From Halobacillus shinanisalinarum (lineage in GTDB: Bacteria > Bacillota > Bacilli > Bacillales > Halobacillaceae): a stretch of DNA of 64,000 nt. Shown here piece after piece: positions 8,977-19,420 of this stretch. The DNA lies in NCBI RefSeq assembly GCF_022919835.1, contig NZ_CP095074.1, forward strand, positions 2,957,501-3,021,500, read 5' to 3'. How positions within the stretch are numbered: the stretch's first letter is position 1; every line of letters begins with the position of its first letter. The notes beneath the pieces are model-generated. The model had not been told where the DNA came from. It made no database searches and was given only the letters and a program-made list of their open reading frames with translations. The position numbers were made by a program, and so were the translations under genes.

Positions 8977-9261
8977 TTGTTAAAGCCACTAGGTGATCGT
9001 ATTGTAATTGAATTAGTAGAAGAAGAACAAACTACTGCAAGCGGAATCGTACTTCCCGACTCTGCGAAAGAAAAGCCTCAAGAAGGTAAAATCGTAGCAG
9101 TTGGTGCAGGACGAGTAACTGAAAACGGTGAGAAGATTGCACTTGAAGTTTCACAAGGTGATCATGTCATCTATTCTAAGTTTGCAGGTACTGAAGTAAA
9201 ATATGAAGGCAATGAATACTTAATCATTCGCGAAAGTGATATTTTAGCAGTCGTTCAGTAA
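8977..9261 (+). CDS. groES: GroES co-chaperonin
   Basis: A 94-residue protein, [20 protein letters not shown] at the N-terminus, with the mobile loop region [18 protein letters not shown]. GroES caps the GroEL cavity. The start codon is TTG at 8977, not ATG, set 8 nt after a near-perfect AAGGAGGG at 8961. No in-frame ATG exists nearby. The gene is headed by a sigma-A promoter and a CIRCE element, and groEL follows 65 nt downstream. Confidence 0.97.
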   Translation: MLKPLGDRIVIELVEEEQTTASGIVLPDSAKEKPQEGKIVAVGAGRVTENGEKIALEVSQGDHVIYSKFAGTEVKYEGNEYLIIRESDILAVVQ

Positions 9262-9311
9262 TATCTACAATGGGTTATGACCATAGAGGATATCGATACG
9301 AAATTTGATAA

Positions 9312-10963
<1,652 letters not shown>

Positions 10964-11020
10964 TAGCGCTCATGACAAGGGTTTTGTAGCATAGAATAAA
11001 ATGACAGGGTTTTAAAATTA

Positions 11021-11064
11021 AGAAGCCCTTCAAAATTTTTCTGACTTTTGAAGGGCTTCTTTTC
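11021..11064 (+). terminator. groESL terminator
   Basis: A perfect 15-bp stem (AGAAGCCCTTCAAAA with its complement) and a 10-nt loop, ending in TTTT, located 58 nt after the groEL stop. Confidence 0.92.
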
Positions 11065-11200
11065 ATCTGCAGGAGATTCTTAGATTTTTATAACGAACAG
11101 TAGCGATTGAAGATCCGCCTTATACTTACTCTTTGTTGATAATCCAACCTATTACCCGTGGATCAATATGGGTGAACCCTGATGATATTATAGCACTACA

Positions 11201-11230
11201 AAAAAAGCATCGTAATCGAATGCTCTTTTT
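11201..11230. terminator. Possible small terminator hairpin
   Basis: AAAAAAGCAT, a 9-nt loop, then ATGCTCTTTTT. The stem is short and the site follows no gene, so it may be a remnant of whatever accompanied the sigma-factor relic. Confidence 0.35.
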
Positions 11231-11281
11231 AATTCCTTATTCAAAACCCTGCTCCGCCTTCCTATGCTACACGATTGATGA

Positions 11282-11617
11282 CTTTTTTATCTTTTAAATA
11301 TAAGAATCACAATAAATACCTCAAAAGATTTTCTCAAGGGAAAAAGCTTTAACGTTATAAAATATTCTAGAGATATCTTTGAGAAATTATTGAAGAGTAA
11401 TAGCTCGGAAAGTGAGGTCATTAAACGTGAGGAGAAAGAGGATGTCCTGCAAAAAGCCCTTTTTCTACCACCTAAATACAGGGAAGTTATTATAAGGCAT
11501 CTTCCAACGCCCGTAAGCTGTTCACTTCATTCAAATGAGCGTAAATCATCAAAGAAGATAGGATTCAAACGAACATTTTTTCATATATCGATCCATTTCT
11601 TGAATGGGAGCAGCTAA
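11282..11617 (+). pseudogene. Relic of an ECF-type RNA polymerase sigma factor
   Basis: An open frame with no valid start. It reads LLNIRITINTSKDFLKGKS, then DIFEKLLKSNSSESEVIK and EDVLQKALFLPPKYREVII. This is the end of sigma region 2 (the ITINTSKDFL type motif), the acidic linker, and the first helices of region 4 (ALxxLPPKYREVI). The sequence then loses similarity at about residue 75, where the HTH should follow. A TGA at 11279 cuts off the N-terminal part. It therefore looks like a decayed ECF sigma gene missing both ends. The next 250 nt up to the xylR1 end show nothing I can support. Confidence 0.55.
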
Positions 11618-11868
11618 ATATTTATATTTATGGCGTTTACGTATTTACCAAATGACGTTTTTGCGGTATTCTTGTCCATACGGTTGTCCTTTATTTTGGA
11701 TTTGGACAGGAACCCCCTGCGCCAACCATTATAAAGGATTTTTTATGGAAAAGGATAAATTCTAAACATTCAAATATTATTTATGCAACACTTGTGTGTG
11801 AAATTATAAATTTATTTTGAAACTTCCCCAATGTTACTTAATCGATAGGTATTACTAAGAATCTAAAA

Positions 11869-13047
11869 TCAGTCTTGAAGTATATCCACCTTAAGAAAAT
11901 TTTCGACTGTGAACGCGGAGACTCCCAGAGCTGTGGCATGCTTGTGTAATTCTGAAAAGCAGACATTCACGTCATCTTTTTGAAACCATAAGGCGTTATT
12001 TTGAGTCTTTTCAAGCAATGGTTCTTTAATCCATTGTTTGGCGGCAACCAGCCGATTTCCTATAATTACTTTTTCAGGGTTGAATGTATTGATAATGTTC
12101 GTGATCCCGATTCCTAAATAGGCTCCGATTGTCTGAAAAGATTTTATCATGTCTACGTTTCCTCCATTTGTTAAACGAATCATCTTTTCGAGGGTGTCTT
12201 GTTCTCTTGTATATCCCATCTTGTGGGCATAATTAATCAACGCTTTTTCAGAGGCATACAATTCCCAGCAACCTTTATTCCCACATTGACACTTTGCACC
12301 ATTTACTTCGATAGTCATATGCCCCAACTCACCAGAAAAACCATTACTACCTCGGTACAACTTACCATTCAGTACTAAACCAACACCGATTCCGACGCCT
12401 ACACTAACGTAGACGATATCTTTTCCCTCCTTGCCTACACCGAACTTTTTCTCTCCATAAGCACCTGCATTGGCTTCGTTTTCAATAATGACAGGACAAT
12501 TGTATTTCTCATTAATTAATTGTTTAAGGTTTACATTTTGCCAGCCGAGATTAGGGGAAAGTAGAATTTTCCCATCGTTATTGACTGCTCCAGGAACACC
12601 GATACCGATTCCTACTATTTCATAAGGACTTTGTGGAGAGGCAGTAATAAGAAAATCAACAATTTCAAATAACTTTTCATTAATATTTTCATAAGAAAGC
12701 TGATGGAAGGTAGTTGATGTTTCTTCGCACACATTTCCTTCTAAGTCTGTAAGTATTCCCAAAATATAATTGACCCCAATATCAATACCTATACAGTACC
12801 CTGCATGTCGATTAAACAGCAGCATGACAGGTCTCCTTCCTCCACTTGATTCCCCAGGTCCTTTTTCATAAATTAAATCTTCCTTTAAAAGTTCAGTAAC
12901 TTGAGAGGATACTGTACCTTTATTTAATCCTGTTTTTTTTGCGATTTCGGCTCTAGAGATAGGAGCATGTGTCATGATTGACTTTAACACTAGTGATTTA
13001 TTTCCATTTCTAATCGTGTTCTGATTCCACGTTTTTAATTTATTCAT
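11869..13047 (-). CDS. xylR: ROK-family xylose repressor XylR (copy 1)
   Basis: A 392-residue repressor. An N-terminal winged helix (ISRAEIAKKTGLNKGTVSSQ, about residues 30-50) is followed by an ASKHA/ROK sugar-binding domain with DIGVNYILGILTDLEGN, ENEANAGAYGEKKFG and the zinc motif GHMTIEVN..CQCGNKGCWE (C-x-C-x4-C). XylR binds xylO without xylose. It is divergent from SBP1-GH31 and faces a canonical xylO at 13093-13125. A paralogue at 16665 shares architecture and many motifs, so the pair arose by duplication. Which inducer each copy prefers (xylose or a xyloside) cannot be told from sequence. Confidence 0.9.
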   Translation of the reverse strand: MNKLKTWNQNTIRNGNKSLVLKSIMTHAPISRAEIAKKTGLNKGTVSSQVTELLKEDLIYEKGPGESSGGRRPVMLLFNRHAGYCIGIDIGVNYILGILTDLEGNVCEETSTTFHQLSYENINEKLFEIVDFLITASPQSPYEIVGIGIGVPGAVNNDGKILLSPNLGWQNVNLKQLINEKYNCPVIIENEANAGAYGEKKFGVGKEGKDIVYVSVGVGIGVGLVLNGKLYRGSNGFSGELGHMTIEVNGAKCQCGNKGCWELYASEKALINYAHKMGYTREQDTLEKMIRLTNGGNVDMIKSFQTIGAYLGIGITNIINTFNPEKVIIGNRLVAAKQWIKEPLLEKTQNNALWFQKDDVNVCFSELHKHATALGVSAFTVENFLKVDILQD

Positions 13048-13092
13048 AGTTATCCATCCTATTCATAGGGTTTTTTTACATCATATCACGGA

Positions 13093-13125
13093 TTACTTAG
13101 TTTATCCTGTAGACAAACTAAGTAA
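13093..13125. promoter_or_regulatory. xylO operator 1 (XylR binding site)
   Basis: TTACTTAGTTT, 11 nt, AAACTAAGTAA: perfect 11-bp arms. The core TTAGTTT-N11-AAACTAA has the spacing of the B. subtilis xylO. It lies between divergent xylR1 and SBP1. A possible promoter for SBP1 starts at TTGATA (13129), just downstream, but its -10 is poor. Confidence 0.85.
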
Positions 13126-13281
13126 GCTTTGATAACATTTGATTTAGTGAATAGAAATCAAAGAATATTCATAACTATCTGAAATTTAGGGAGGGATGAT
13201 GACAGAGAGAGCGTTTATAATTTGGTGTGATGTCAGTTAGGGTTACTTGTTTAAATTCAAGTCTTAAAAGGGGTGTGGAAT

Positions 13282-14538
13282 TTGAAAGAAAGGAAAATAC
13301 TTCTACTATTTATTAGTCTGTTAGTAACTCTTTTCATAGTAGGGTGCAGTGGTGATTCGATGTCTTCTAAGGATAGTGGAGGAGGGAAGGAAAATAGTGA
13401 AGGTAAAGAAGAAATTCTTTTATGGCACTATTACACTGGGTCTGAAGAAATATTGGTTGATTTACAGGAAAAGTTTAATGAATCCCAAGATGACATAGAA
13501 TTAAATTTGGAATATATACCTTTCAGTGATATGAAAAAGCAACTAGCCATAGGATCGGCTGGAGATACGTTACCAGACTTGATCATCTCTGATACGGTTG
13601 ACAATGCTTCCCTGGCTTCGATGGGAGTGTTGGAAGATATTACAGATAGAATCGACGAGTGGGGCCAAACCGATAAATTTCTTAAAGGCCCAATGGATTC
13701 AACGGTCTTTAAGGGTAGAAATTATGGTCTGCCAATTACAAGTAATGCTTTAGGTTTATTTTATAATAAAGCAAAGCTTGAAGAAGCGGGTATTTCCGAA
13801 CCTCCTTCTAATTGGAATGAATTAAAGGAATCAGCAAATAAACTGACTACAGAAAGTCAAAAAGGTATTGGTATTTCAGCAGTGAAATCGGAAGAATCAA
13901 CTTTCCAATTTTACCCATTTTTGTACTCTGCTGGTGGTAATTATAAGGAATTAGGTGATGAAAAAGCTATCGATGCTTTACGTTTAATAGATGATTTGAT
14001 GGAGAAAGGTTTCATGAGCCAAGATGTATTAAACTCCACTCAAGACGATTTAACTCGAAAATTCAGTGCTGGAGAAATCGGTATGATGGTGAATGGTCCT
14101 TGGATCATTGACCGATTGAAAGAGGAAAGTCCAGATTTGGATTTCGGAATCACTCCTATTCCTAAAAATGAGCGATTCTCTTCTGTCCTTGGTGGGGATA
14201 ATATGGCATTGATTAAGGATGGAAACGTTGACGCAGCCTGGAAATTCATGACTTGGTTACTCGAACCTGAGCAATTGGAAGAATTTGCAGTTGGCACTGG
14301 TTACTTCCCACCTCGTAAGGATGTATTGAATCAATCTGATTATTGGAAAAATGATGAACACTTAAGCGAATTCATCCCAATCATGGAAACGGCTGAAGCT
14401 CGAGGACCTTCCCCAGAATGGCCTGAAATTTCTGAAGCGATCCAAAATGCTATCCAGGAAGCACTTACAGATACGAAGACTCCAAAGGAAGCACTTGAGG
14501 ATGCATCAACTAAGGTACAAGAAATAACTCAAGAATAA
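13282..14538 (+). CDS. ABC sugar-transport lipoprotein (extracellular solute-binding protein, copy 1)
   Basis: A 418-residue carbohydrate ABC binding protein of the MalE/UgpB fold. It has a lipoprotein signal peptide with lipobox FIVGC near residue 20, then a Ser/Gly-rich linker and a mature domain beginning EEILLWHYYTGSEEI. Motifs include SDTVDNASLASMGVLEDIT and GEIGMMVNGPWIIDRLKEE. I start at TTG 13282 because AAAGGGGTG sits 6 nt upstream. GTG 13273 is an in-frame alternative. It is clearly paralogous to the binding protein at 18102. No permease genes accompany this copy, so it may feed the permeases of the second unit. The GH31 gene follows after 53 nt. Confidence 0.88.
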   Translation: MKERKILLLFISLLVTLFIVGCSGDSMSSKDSGGGKENSEGKEEILLWHYYTGSEEILVDLQEKFNESQDDIELNLEYIPFSDMKKQLAIGSAGDTLPDLIISDTVDNASLASMGVLEDITDRIDEWGQTDKFLKGPMDSTVFKGRNYGLPITSNALGLFYNKAKLEEAGISEPPSNWNELKESANKLTTESQKGIGISAVKSEESTFQFYPFLYSAGGNYKELGDEKAIDALRLIDDLMEKGFMSQDVLNSTQDDLTRKFSAGEIGMMVNGPWIIDRLKEESPDLDFGITPIPKNERFSSVLGGDNMALIKDGNVDAAWKFMTWLLEPEQLEEFAVGTGYFPPRKDVLNQSDYWKNDEHLSEFIPIMETAEARGPSPEWPEISEAIQNAIQEALTDTKTPKEALEDASTKVQEITQE

Positions 14539-14591
14539 ATGTGAAATTAGGTATTCTAAGAGGTTTGACAACACGAAGTAGGAGGATAATT

Positions 14592-16589
14592 ATGGATAGT
14601 GTTTTTAGGGTAGATCAAAATCGGTTAATACGTGAATATGATAGTGAAACAATATGGTTGGAACCATGGGGTATCAACAGTTTAAGGGTTCGCTCTACCT
14701 TTAAGGAAGTTATGTTGAATGAGGACTGGGCATTGCTTGGACCAGATAGAACTTCACCAGATATTGTTATTAAGGATAATAAAGCATCCATCCAAAACGG
14801 TAAGATTCGAGCAGAGATAACAGCAGCAGGGAAAATAACTTTTTTAAACCAAAAAAACGATGTTTTATTAGAGGAATATGTTAGAAACAGAAAGAATATC
14901 GACGAATTTTGTAGTGCTTTGAAAATTGATGCTCGGGAGTTCAAGCCGCACCTCGGTGGGGATTATCAATTAAGCCAGAGATTCGAGTCTGATCCTAAAG
15001 AGAAGATTTTTGGTATGGGTCAATATCAACAGCCCTATATGGATGTTAAAAATTGCACCTTAGAGTTAGCTCAAAGGAACTCACAAGCTAGTATACCCTT
15101 TGCGCTCTCGAGTTTAGGATACGGGTTCTTGTGGAATAATCCTGCTATTGGAAAAGTAACCTTCGGAAAGAATATGACAGAGTGGTCGGTTTATTCCACG
15201 CAGCAATTGGATTATTGGATTACTGCAGGCGATACACCGGCAGAAATCGAAGAAGCCTATGCAACAGCAACTGGAAAAGTACCGAATATGCCTGATTATG
15301 GATTAGGGTTTTGGCAATGTAAATTACGCTATCAGACACAGGAAGAACTATTGGAAGTAGCGCGGGAATATAAGCAGAGAGAACTACCGATATCCGTCAT
15401 AGTTATTGATTATTTTCACTGGCCTACACAGGGGGACTGGCGTTTTGATCCAGAATACTGGCCGGATCCAGAAGCTATGGCCAATGAACTGAACGACATG
15501 GGCATAGAACTGATGGTTTCAATATGGCCGACTGTTGATAAACAAAGTGAAAATTTTCAGGAAATGTTGCAAAAAGGATATCTTACACGCACTGATAGAG
15601 GTATTAGAACTACCCATGATTTTTTAGGTCAAACCCTTTATTTTGATGCAACGAATCCATCTGCTAGAGATTATGTATGGCAAAAAGCCAAGAAAAACTA
15701 TTATGATAAGGGCATCAAAACTTTCTGGTTAGATGAAGCCGAACCTGAGTATAATGTATATGATTTCGATAACTTCAGATATCATAAAGGACCGAATTTA
15801 CAAGTGGGCAATATTTATCCAACTATGTTCGCGAAAGCATTTTATGATGGTATGAAAGAAGAAGGCCAAGAAGATGTGGTTAATTTGGTAAGGTGCGGGT
15901 GGGCTGGCAGTCAACGGTATGGTTCTCTTATCTGGTCTGGTGATATTGATTCTAGCTTTGCTGCTATGAGAGACCAATTTGCTATCGGATTGAATATGGG
16001 ACTATCAGGTATTCCGTGGTGGACGACTGATATTGGCGGATTCCATGGAGGTAATCCAGAGGACCTGGATTTCAGGGAGTGTATCATCCGCTGGTTCCAA
16101 TATGGAGCATTTTGTCCGGTTTTCCGTTTGCACGGTGACCGTGAGCCGCACTCAGAACCCTTGGGCGATAGCGGTGGTGGTCTGTGTCCTAGTGGAGCTA
16201 ATAATGAAGTTTGGAGTTATGGTGAAGAAGCCTACGCAATCTTTAAGAAATATATGCAGATGCGGGAACGACTCAAACCATATATAGCAAATTTAATGAA
16301 GGAAGCACATGAGAAAGGAACACCACCAATGCGTCCTTTGTTTTATGACTTTCCTGAAGATCAGTTAGCCTGGGAAACTGATGATGCTTATATGTTCGGT
16401 CCAGATATTTTAGTGGCGCCAGTATTATATGAAGGGCAAAGAACAAGAACTTTATACCTTCCTAAAGGTGCAACATGGAAAAATACACTAACTGGCCGAA
16501 TTTATCAGGGAGGAGTAAATATAGAATGTGAGGCCCCCTTGGATTCCATTCCACTATTCATAAAAGATGGAGCTGCTATACCTCTTTAA
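14592..16589 (+). CDS. GH31 glycoside hydrolase, probable alpha-xylosidase (copy 1)
   Basis: A 665-residue cytoplasmic enzyme with no signal peptide. A GH31 N-terminal beta-sandwich precedes a TIM barrel with the nucleophile region KTFWLDEAEPEYN (Asp381 from the chosen start) and the acid/base region WSGDIDSSFAAMRDQF, then GIPWWTTDIGGFHGG. The C-terminal beta-domain ends SIPLFIKDGAAIPL. GH31 members here cleave alpha-xylosides or alpha-glucosides. The xylR/xylO setting favours alpha-xylosidase. The start ATG at 14592 follows AGTAGGAGG. A frame-open extension back to 14541 lacks a ribosome site. It differs strongly from the GH31 at 21184 (YicI type), so the two probably cut different oligosaccharides. 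Confidence 0.85.
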   Translation: MDSVFRVDQNRLIREYDSETIWLEPWGINSLRVRSTFKEVMLNEDWALLGPDRTSPDIVIKDNKASIQNGKIRAEITAAGKITFLNQKNDVLLEEYVRNRKNIDEFCSALKIDAREFKPHLGGDYQLSQRFESDPKEKIFGMGQYQQPYMDVKNCTLELAQRNSQASIPFALSSLGYGFLWNNPAIGKVTFGKNMTEWSVYSTQQLDYWITAGDTPAEIEEAYATATGKVPNMPDYGLGFWQCKLRYQTQEELLEVAREYKQRELPISVIVIDYFHWPTQGDWRFDPEYWPDPEAMANELNDMGIELMVSIWPTVDKQSENFQEMLQKGYLTRTDRGIRTTHDFLGQTLYFDATNPSARDYVWQKAKKNYYDKGIKTFWLDEAEPEYNVYDFDNFRYHKGPNLQVGNIYPTMFAKAFYDGMKEEGQEDVVNLVRCGWAGSQRYGSLIWSGDIDSSFAAMRDQFAIGLNMGLSGIPWWTTDIGGFHGGNPEDLDFRECIIRWFQYGAFCPVFRLHGDREPHSEPLGDSGGGLCPSGANNEVWSYGEEAYAIFKKYMQMRERLKPYIANLMKEAHEKGTPPMRPLFYDFPEDQLAWETDDAYMFGPDILVAPVLYEGQRTRTLYLPKGATWKNTLTGRIYQGGVNIECEAPLDSIPLFIKDGAAIPL

Positions 16590-16607
16590 TGTTATGATAG
16601 GCAATGT

Positions 16608-16640
16608 AAAAAATCGCCCCGCATAAGGGAGCGATTTTTT
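16608..16640. terminator. Bidirectional terminator between GH31 copy 1 and xylR2
   Basis: AAAAAATCGC pairs with GCGATTTTTT around a C/G-rich loop. The A/T runs on both sides let it serve the convergent genes. Confidence 0.82.
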
Positions 16641-16664
16641 CGTTATACGTTACACGATGATCTA

Positions 16665-17855
16665 TTAGTATTCTACAGATACTCGTTGTGCAGACAAAAA
16701 TTTTGAAATAGCAAAAGAAGATGAACCAAGTGCGCATGAATAATTTTTCAATCCGGAAAATTTAATGCTTGAGTCTTGTCTATGGAAGACAGATAATCTA
16801 TCTTCGAGAACTCTATTAATTGGGTTTATAATCCAATTTTCGAGTTCCGAAAAACGATTGCCGATGATTACCATTTCCGGATTGAATGTGTTGATGATAT
16901 TTGTAATTCCAATTCCTAAATTATCGCCGATCCTATACAATAAGTCGAGGATTTCTTGATTACCGTTTCGAGCTTCATTAATAATATGTTCAATGTTTAT
17001 CTCGTGATTACTTTCGCTTTTTATCAGTTTATTGGCTTCTTCTAGAAGTACACTTTCAGAAGCATATAGCTCCCAGCAGCCCCTATTCCCGCATGGGCAT
17101 TTATTCCCGTGTCCATCTATTGTTACATGTCCCCACTCCCCTGAAATCCCAGAGGATCCTTTGAACAATTTATTGTTGATAATGATTCCGGTACCTATCC
17201 CGATGCCTACACTTATGTAAACCAAGTTCTCAACATCTTTACCGACACCGTAAAGTCTTTCGCCGTGGGCGCCAGCATTTGCTTCATTCTCGATAGTTAC
17301 TGGAATTTTGAATGTGTCTTCGACTACTTTTCGAAGATCTACCTGATTCCATTTTAAGTTAGGGGCAAAAAGGATTTTTCCATTGCTATCCACGATTCCA
17401 GGTATTCCGATTCCTATCCCGATAATCCCATAAGGACTAGGCGGTGTTAAATTTATTAAAGAAGTGATCACATGATTCAACTGATGGATGACTGAACTTA
17501 CTTCAATGTTATCGATCGGTTGAGTTACTTCATTAATATGATTCCCTCTTAAATCCGTAAGAACACCCCTAATATAGTTGACTCCAAGGTCAATTCCGAT
17601 TGAATGACCAGCATGATTATTGAAGTAAAGCATCACGGGTTTTCTTCCTCCACTCGATTGTCCAGGACCTATTTCATAAACTAGTTTGTTTTCCAGTAAT
17701 TCATTCACCATTGTTGATACAGTTGCTTTGTTAAGACCTTCTTCCTTTGAAATTTGGGCCCGTGATATAGGCCCTTTATGTTCAATGGCATTCAAAACAA
17801 CTGACTTATTGATCTTTTTTACTAAATTTTGATCCCCAGTCTGAAATGTTTTCAT
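16665..17855 (-). CDS. xylR: ROK-family xylose repressor XylR (copy 2)
   Basis: A 396-residue repressor with the same plan as copy 1. The winged helix is ISRAQISKEEGLNKATVSTM, the ROK domain carries DLGVNYIRGVLTDLRGN and ENEANAGAHGERLYG, and the zinc motif is HGNKCPCGNRGCWELYAS. It is divergent from the SBP2-permease-alpha-xylosidase-xylAB operon and should repress it through xylO2 at 17982-18002. The duplicated repressors keep separate operators with different half-site spacing (11 versus 7 nt), which suggests they may have diverged in DNA recognition. That last point is inference. Confidence 0.9.
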   Translation of the reverse strand: MKTFQTGDQNLVKKINKSVVLNAIEHKGPISRAQISKEEGLNKATVSTMVNELLENKLVYEIGPGQSSGGRKPVMLYFNNHAGHSIGIDLGVNYIRGVLTDLRGNHINEVTQPIDNIEVSSVIHQLNHVITSLINLTPPSPYGIIGIGIGIPGIVDSNGKILFAPNLKWNQVDLRKVVEDTFKIPVTIENEANAGAHGERLYGVGKDVENLVYISVGIGIGTGIIINNKLFKGSSGISGEWGHVTIDGHGNKCPCGNRGCWELYASESVLLEEANKLIKSESNHEINIEHIINEARNGNQEILDLLYRIGDNLGIGITNIINTFNPEMVIIGNRFSELENWIINPINRVLEDRLSVFHRQDSSIKFSGLKNYSCALGSSSFAISKFLSAQRVSVEY

Positions 17856-17953
17856 TTAAAATCCCCTTAAATTGTTTATTGGTTAAATATAGTTATAATT
17901 ATAACATACATACGTAATGATATAGGTGGTTTTTTATTCATATAAATAAGGGT

Positions 17954-17982
17954 TTGACATCGCTTACATGAAAGGATATACT
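17954..17982 (+). promoter_or_regulatory. Sigma-A promoter of the xyl operon
   Basis: TTGACA (17954-17959), a 17-nt spacer, TATACT (17977-17982). The -35/spacer overlaps a cre site and the -10 abuts xylO2, so XylR and CcpA both cover it. Confidence 0.85.
17955..17968 (+). promoter_or_regulatory. cre site (CcpA catabolite repression)
   Basis: TGACATCGCTTACA fits the cre consensus TGWNANCGNTNWCA at every fixed position. It overlaps the -35 box, so CcpA binding would block RNA polymerase when glucose is present. Confidence 0.78.
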
Positions 17983-18002
17983 TAGTTTAAATATTAAACT
18001 AA
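17982..18002. promoter_or_regulatory. xylO-like operator 2
   Basis: TTAGTTTAA-ATA-TTAAACTAA, a perfect 9-bp inverted repeat that begins in the -10 box. Half-sites match xylO, but the TTAGTTT/AAACTAA spacing is 7 nt rather than the usual 11. Confidence 0.82.
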
Positions 18003-18101
18003 TTGAAAATTACTAATCTTTAAGCACTTAGAGTGTAGATGGGAGGTATAGGGTGAAGTTTCGTGTTTACGGCTTAAAAATAAAAAAGGAGTGTACATAG
18101 A

Positions 18102-19355
18102 ATGAAAAAACTAACGGGTTTGACATTTATTATCCTTATGATGGCTTTAGTTGCTTGTAACGGTGAATCAGTCACAGATGAATCTTCAAGTGGGGATGGA
18201 AATGGAAGTGGGTCTAAAGGAAATGAGTTGAGTATTTGGTTCCATTTCACTGGTAAAAAACAAGAATCTTTTTTAGAGATTGTAGATGAGTATAACCAGT
18301 CACAAGACAAATATCATTTGAAAGCGGAATATGTTCCATTCCCTGATGTTAAGAAACAATTATCCATAGGTTTAGCTGGAGGGACATTACCAGACATGAC
18401 AACGATGGATGTTGTTGATAATGCATCTTTTGCCGCAAAAGGTGTATTGGCGGATATTACTTCTAGAGTCGAAGAATGGGGAGAAGCAAGCAATTTTTAT
18501 GACGGGCCCCTTCAAGCAGCCATGTATAAAGGGAAGTATTATGGACTCCCTGTAGGTAGTAATGCATTAGGGTTATTTTATAATGAAGATTTATTGGCAG
18601 AGGCAGGTATTGTAGAACCACCGAGTACATGGGATGAACTTAAAGAAGATGCTAAGAAACTCAAAACAGATAACGTCACACCATTTGCGATTTCAGCAGT
18701 AAAATCAGAAGAAGGGACATTCCAATATTATCCTTTCCTTCGTTCTTCAGGGGCTGACTTCACTGACCTGGGTTCTGAGGCGGCTAAAGGTTCTATGGAG
18801 TTTCTGAAAAGTTTGATCGATGAGGGGTATATGGGTAGCTATGTAGTGAATGCAACTCAGGATGATATAGCAAGACAATTTGCGTCAGGGAAAATAGCAA
18901 TGATGGTTAATGGTCCATGGAATATCGAGAGATTAAAACAGGATAATCCAGATTTAAATTTCTCTATCTCACAAATTCCAAAGGATGAGGAGTTTGCGTC
19001 TGTACTCGGTGGAGAGAATATCGCGATTATTAAAGGCAAAAATGAAGAGGGTGCTTTTGACTTCCTGACTTGGTTCTTGGAACCAGAAAGGCACGAAACC
19101 TTTACTGCTGAAACAGGAGCCTTTCCTTCCAGAAAAGATGTTCTGGAAAATTCAGATAAGTGGAAAGAGGACAAATATCTGAGTGGTTTTGTACCTATCA
19201 TGAATGGAGCTGTTCCAAGAGGACCATCACCTGAATGGCCTTCAATTTCTGAAGCCATCCAAGTTGCAATTCAAGAGTCTCTGACGGGTGCAAAACCTGT
19301 GGGTGAAGCATTGGATGATGCTGCAAAAAAAGTGGAAGATATTCAGAATAACTAA
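18102..19355 (+). CDS. ABC sugar-transport lipoprotein (extracellular solute-binding protein, copy 2)
   Basis: A 417-residue lipoprotein. The signal MKKLTGLTFIILMMALVAC has the lipobox LVAC near residue 19, followed by a Ser/Gly linker and a mature UgpB-like domain (ELSIWFHFTGKKQESFLEIV). Shared blocks with copy 1 (DVVDNASFAAKGVLADIT, GKIAMMVNGPWNIERLKQD, PRGPSPEWPSISEAIQVAI) show close paralogy. It captures a sugar outside the membrane for the two permeases that follow. Context points to xylosides such as isoprimeverose or xylo-oligosaccharides. It is the first gene of the operon, under the TTGACA/TATACT promoter with cre and xylO2. No ATPase gene is present, so a shared MsmX-type ATPase is expected elsewhere. 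Confidence 0.9.
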   Translation: MKKLTGLTFIILMMALVACNGESVTDESSSGDGNGSGSKGNELSIWFHFTGKKQESFLEIVDEYNQSQDKYHLKAEYVPFPDVKKQLSIGLAGGTLPDMTTMDVVDNASFAAKGVLADITSRVEEWGEASNFYDGPLQAAMYKGKYYGLPVGSNALGLFYNEDLLAEAGIVEPPSTWDELKEDAKKLKTDNVTPFAISAVKSEEGTFQYYPFLRSSGADFTDLGSEAAKGSMEFLKSLIDEGYMGSYVVNATQDDIARQFASGKIAMMVNGPWNIERLKQDNPDLNFSISQIPKDEEFASVLGGENIAIIKGKNEEGAFDFLTWFLEPERHETFTAETGAFPSRKDVLENSDKWKEDKYLSGFVPIMNGAVPRGPSPEWPSISEAIQVAIQESLTGAKPVGEALDDAAKKVEDIQNN

Positions 19356-19420
19356 AACTAAAGTCCCCGGATGATAAGAGGCTTTAATTTCTAGAATATG
19401 AAAGGACAGGAGACTCCATT

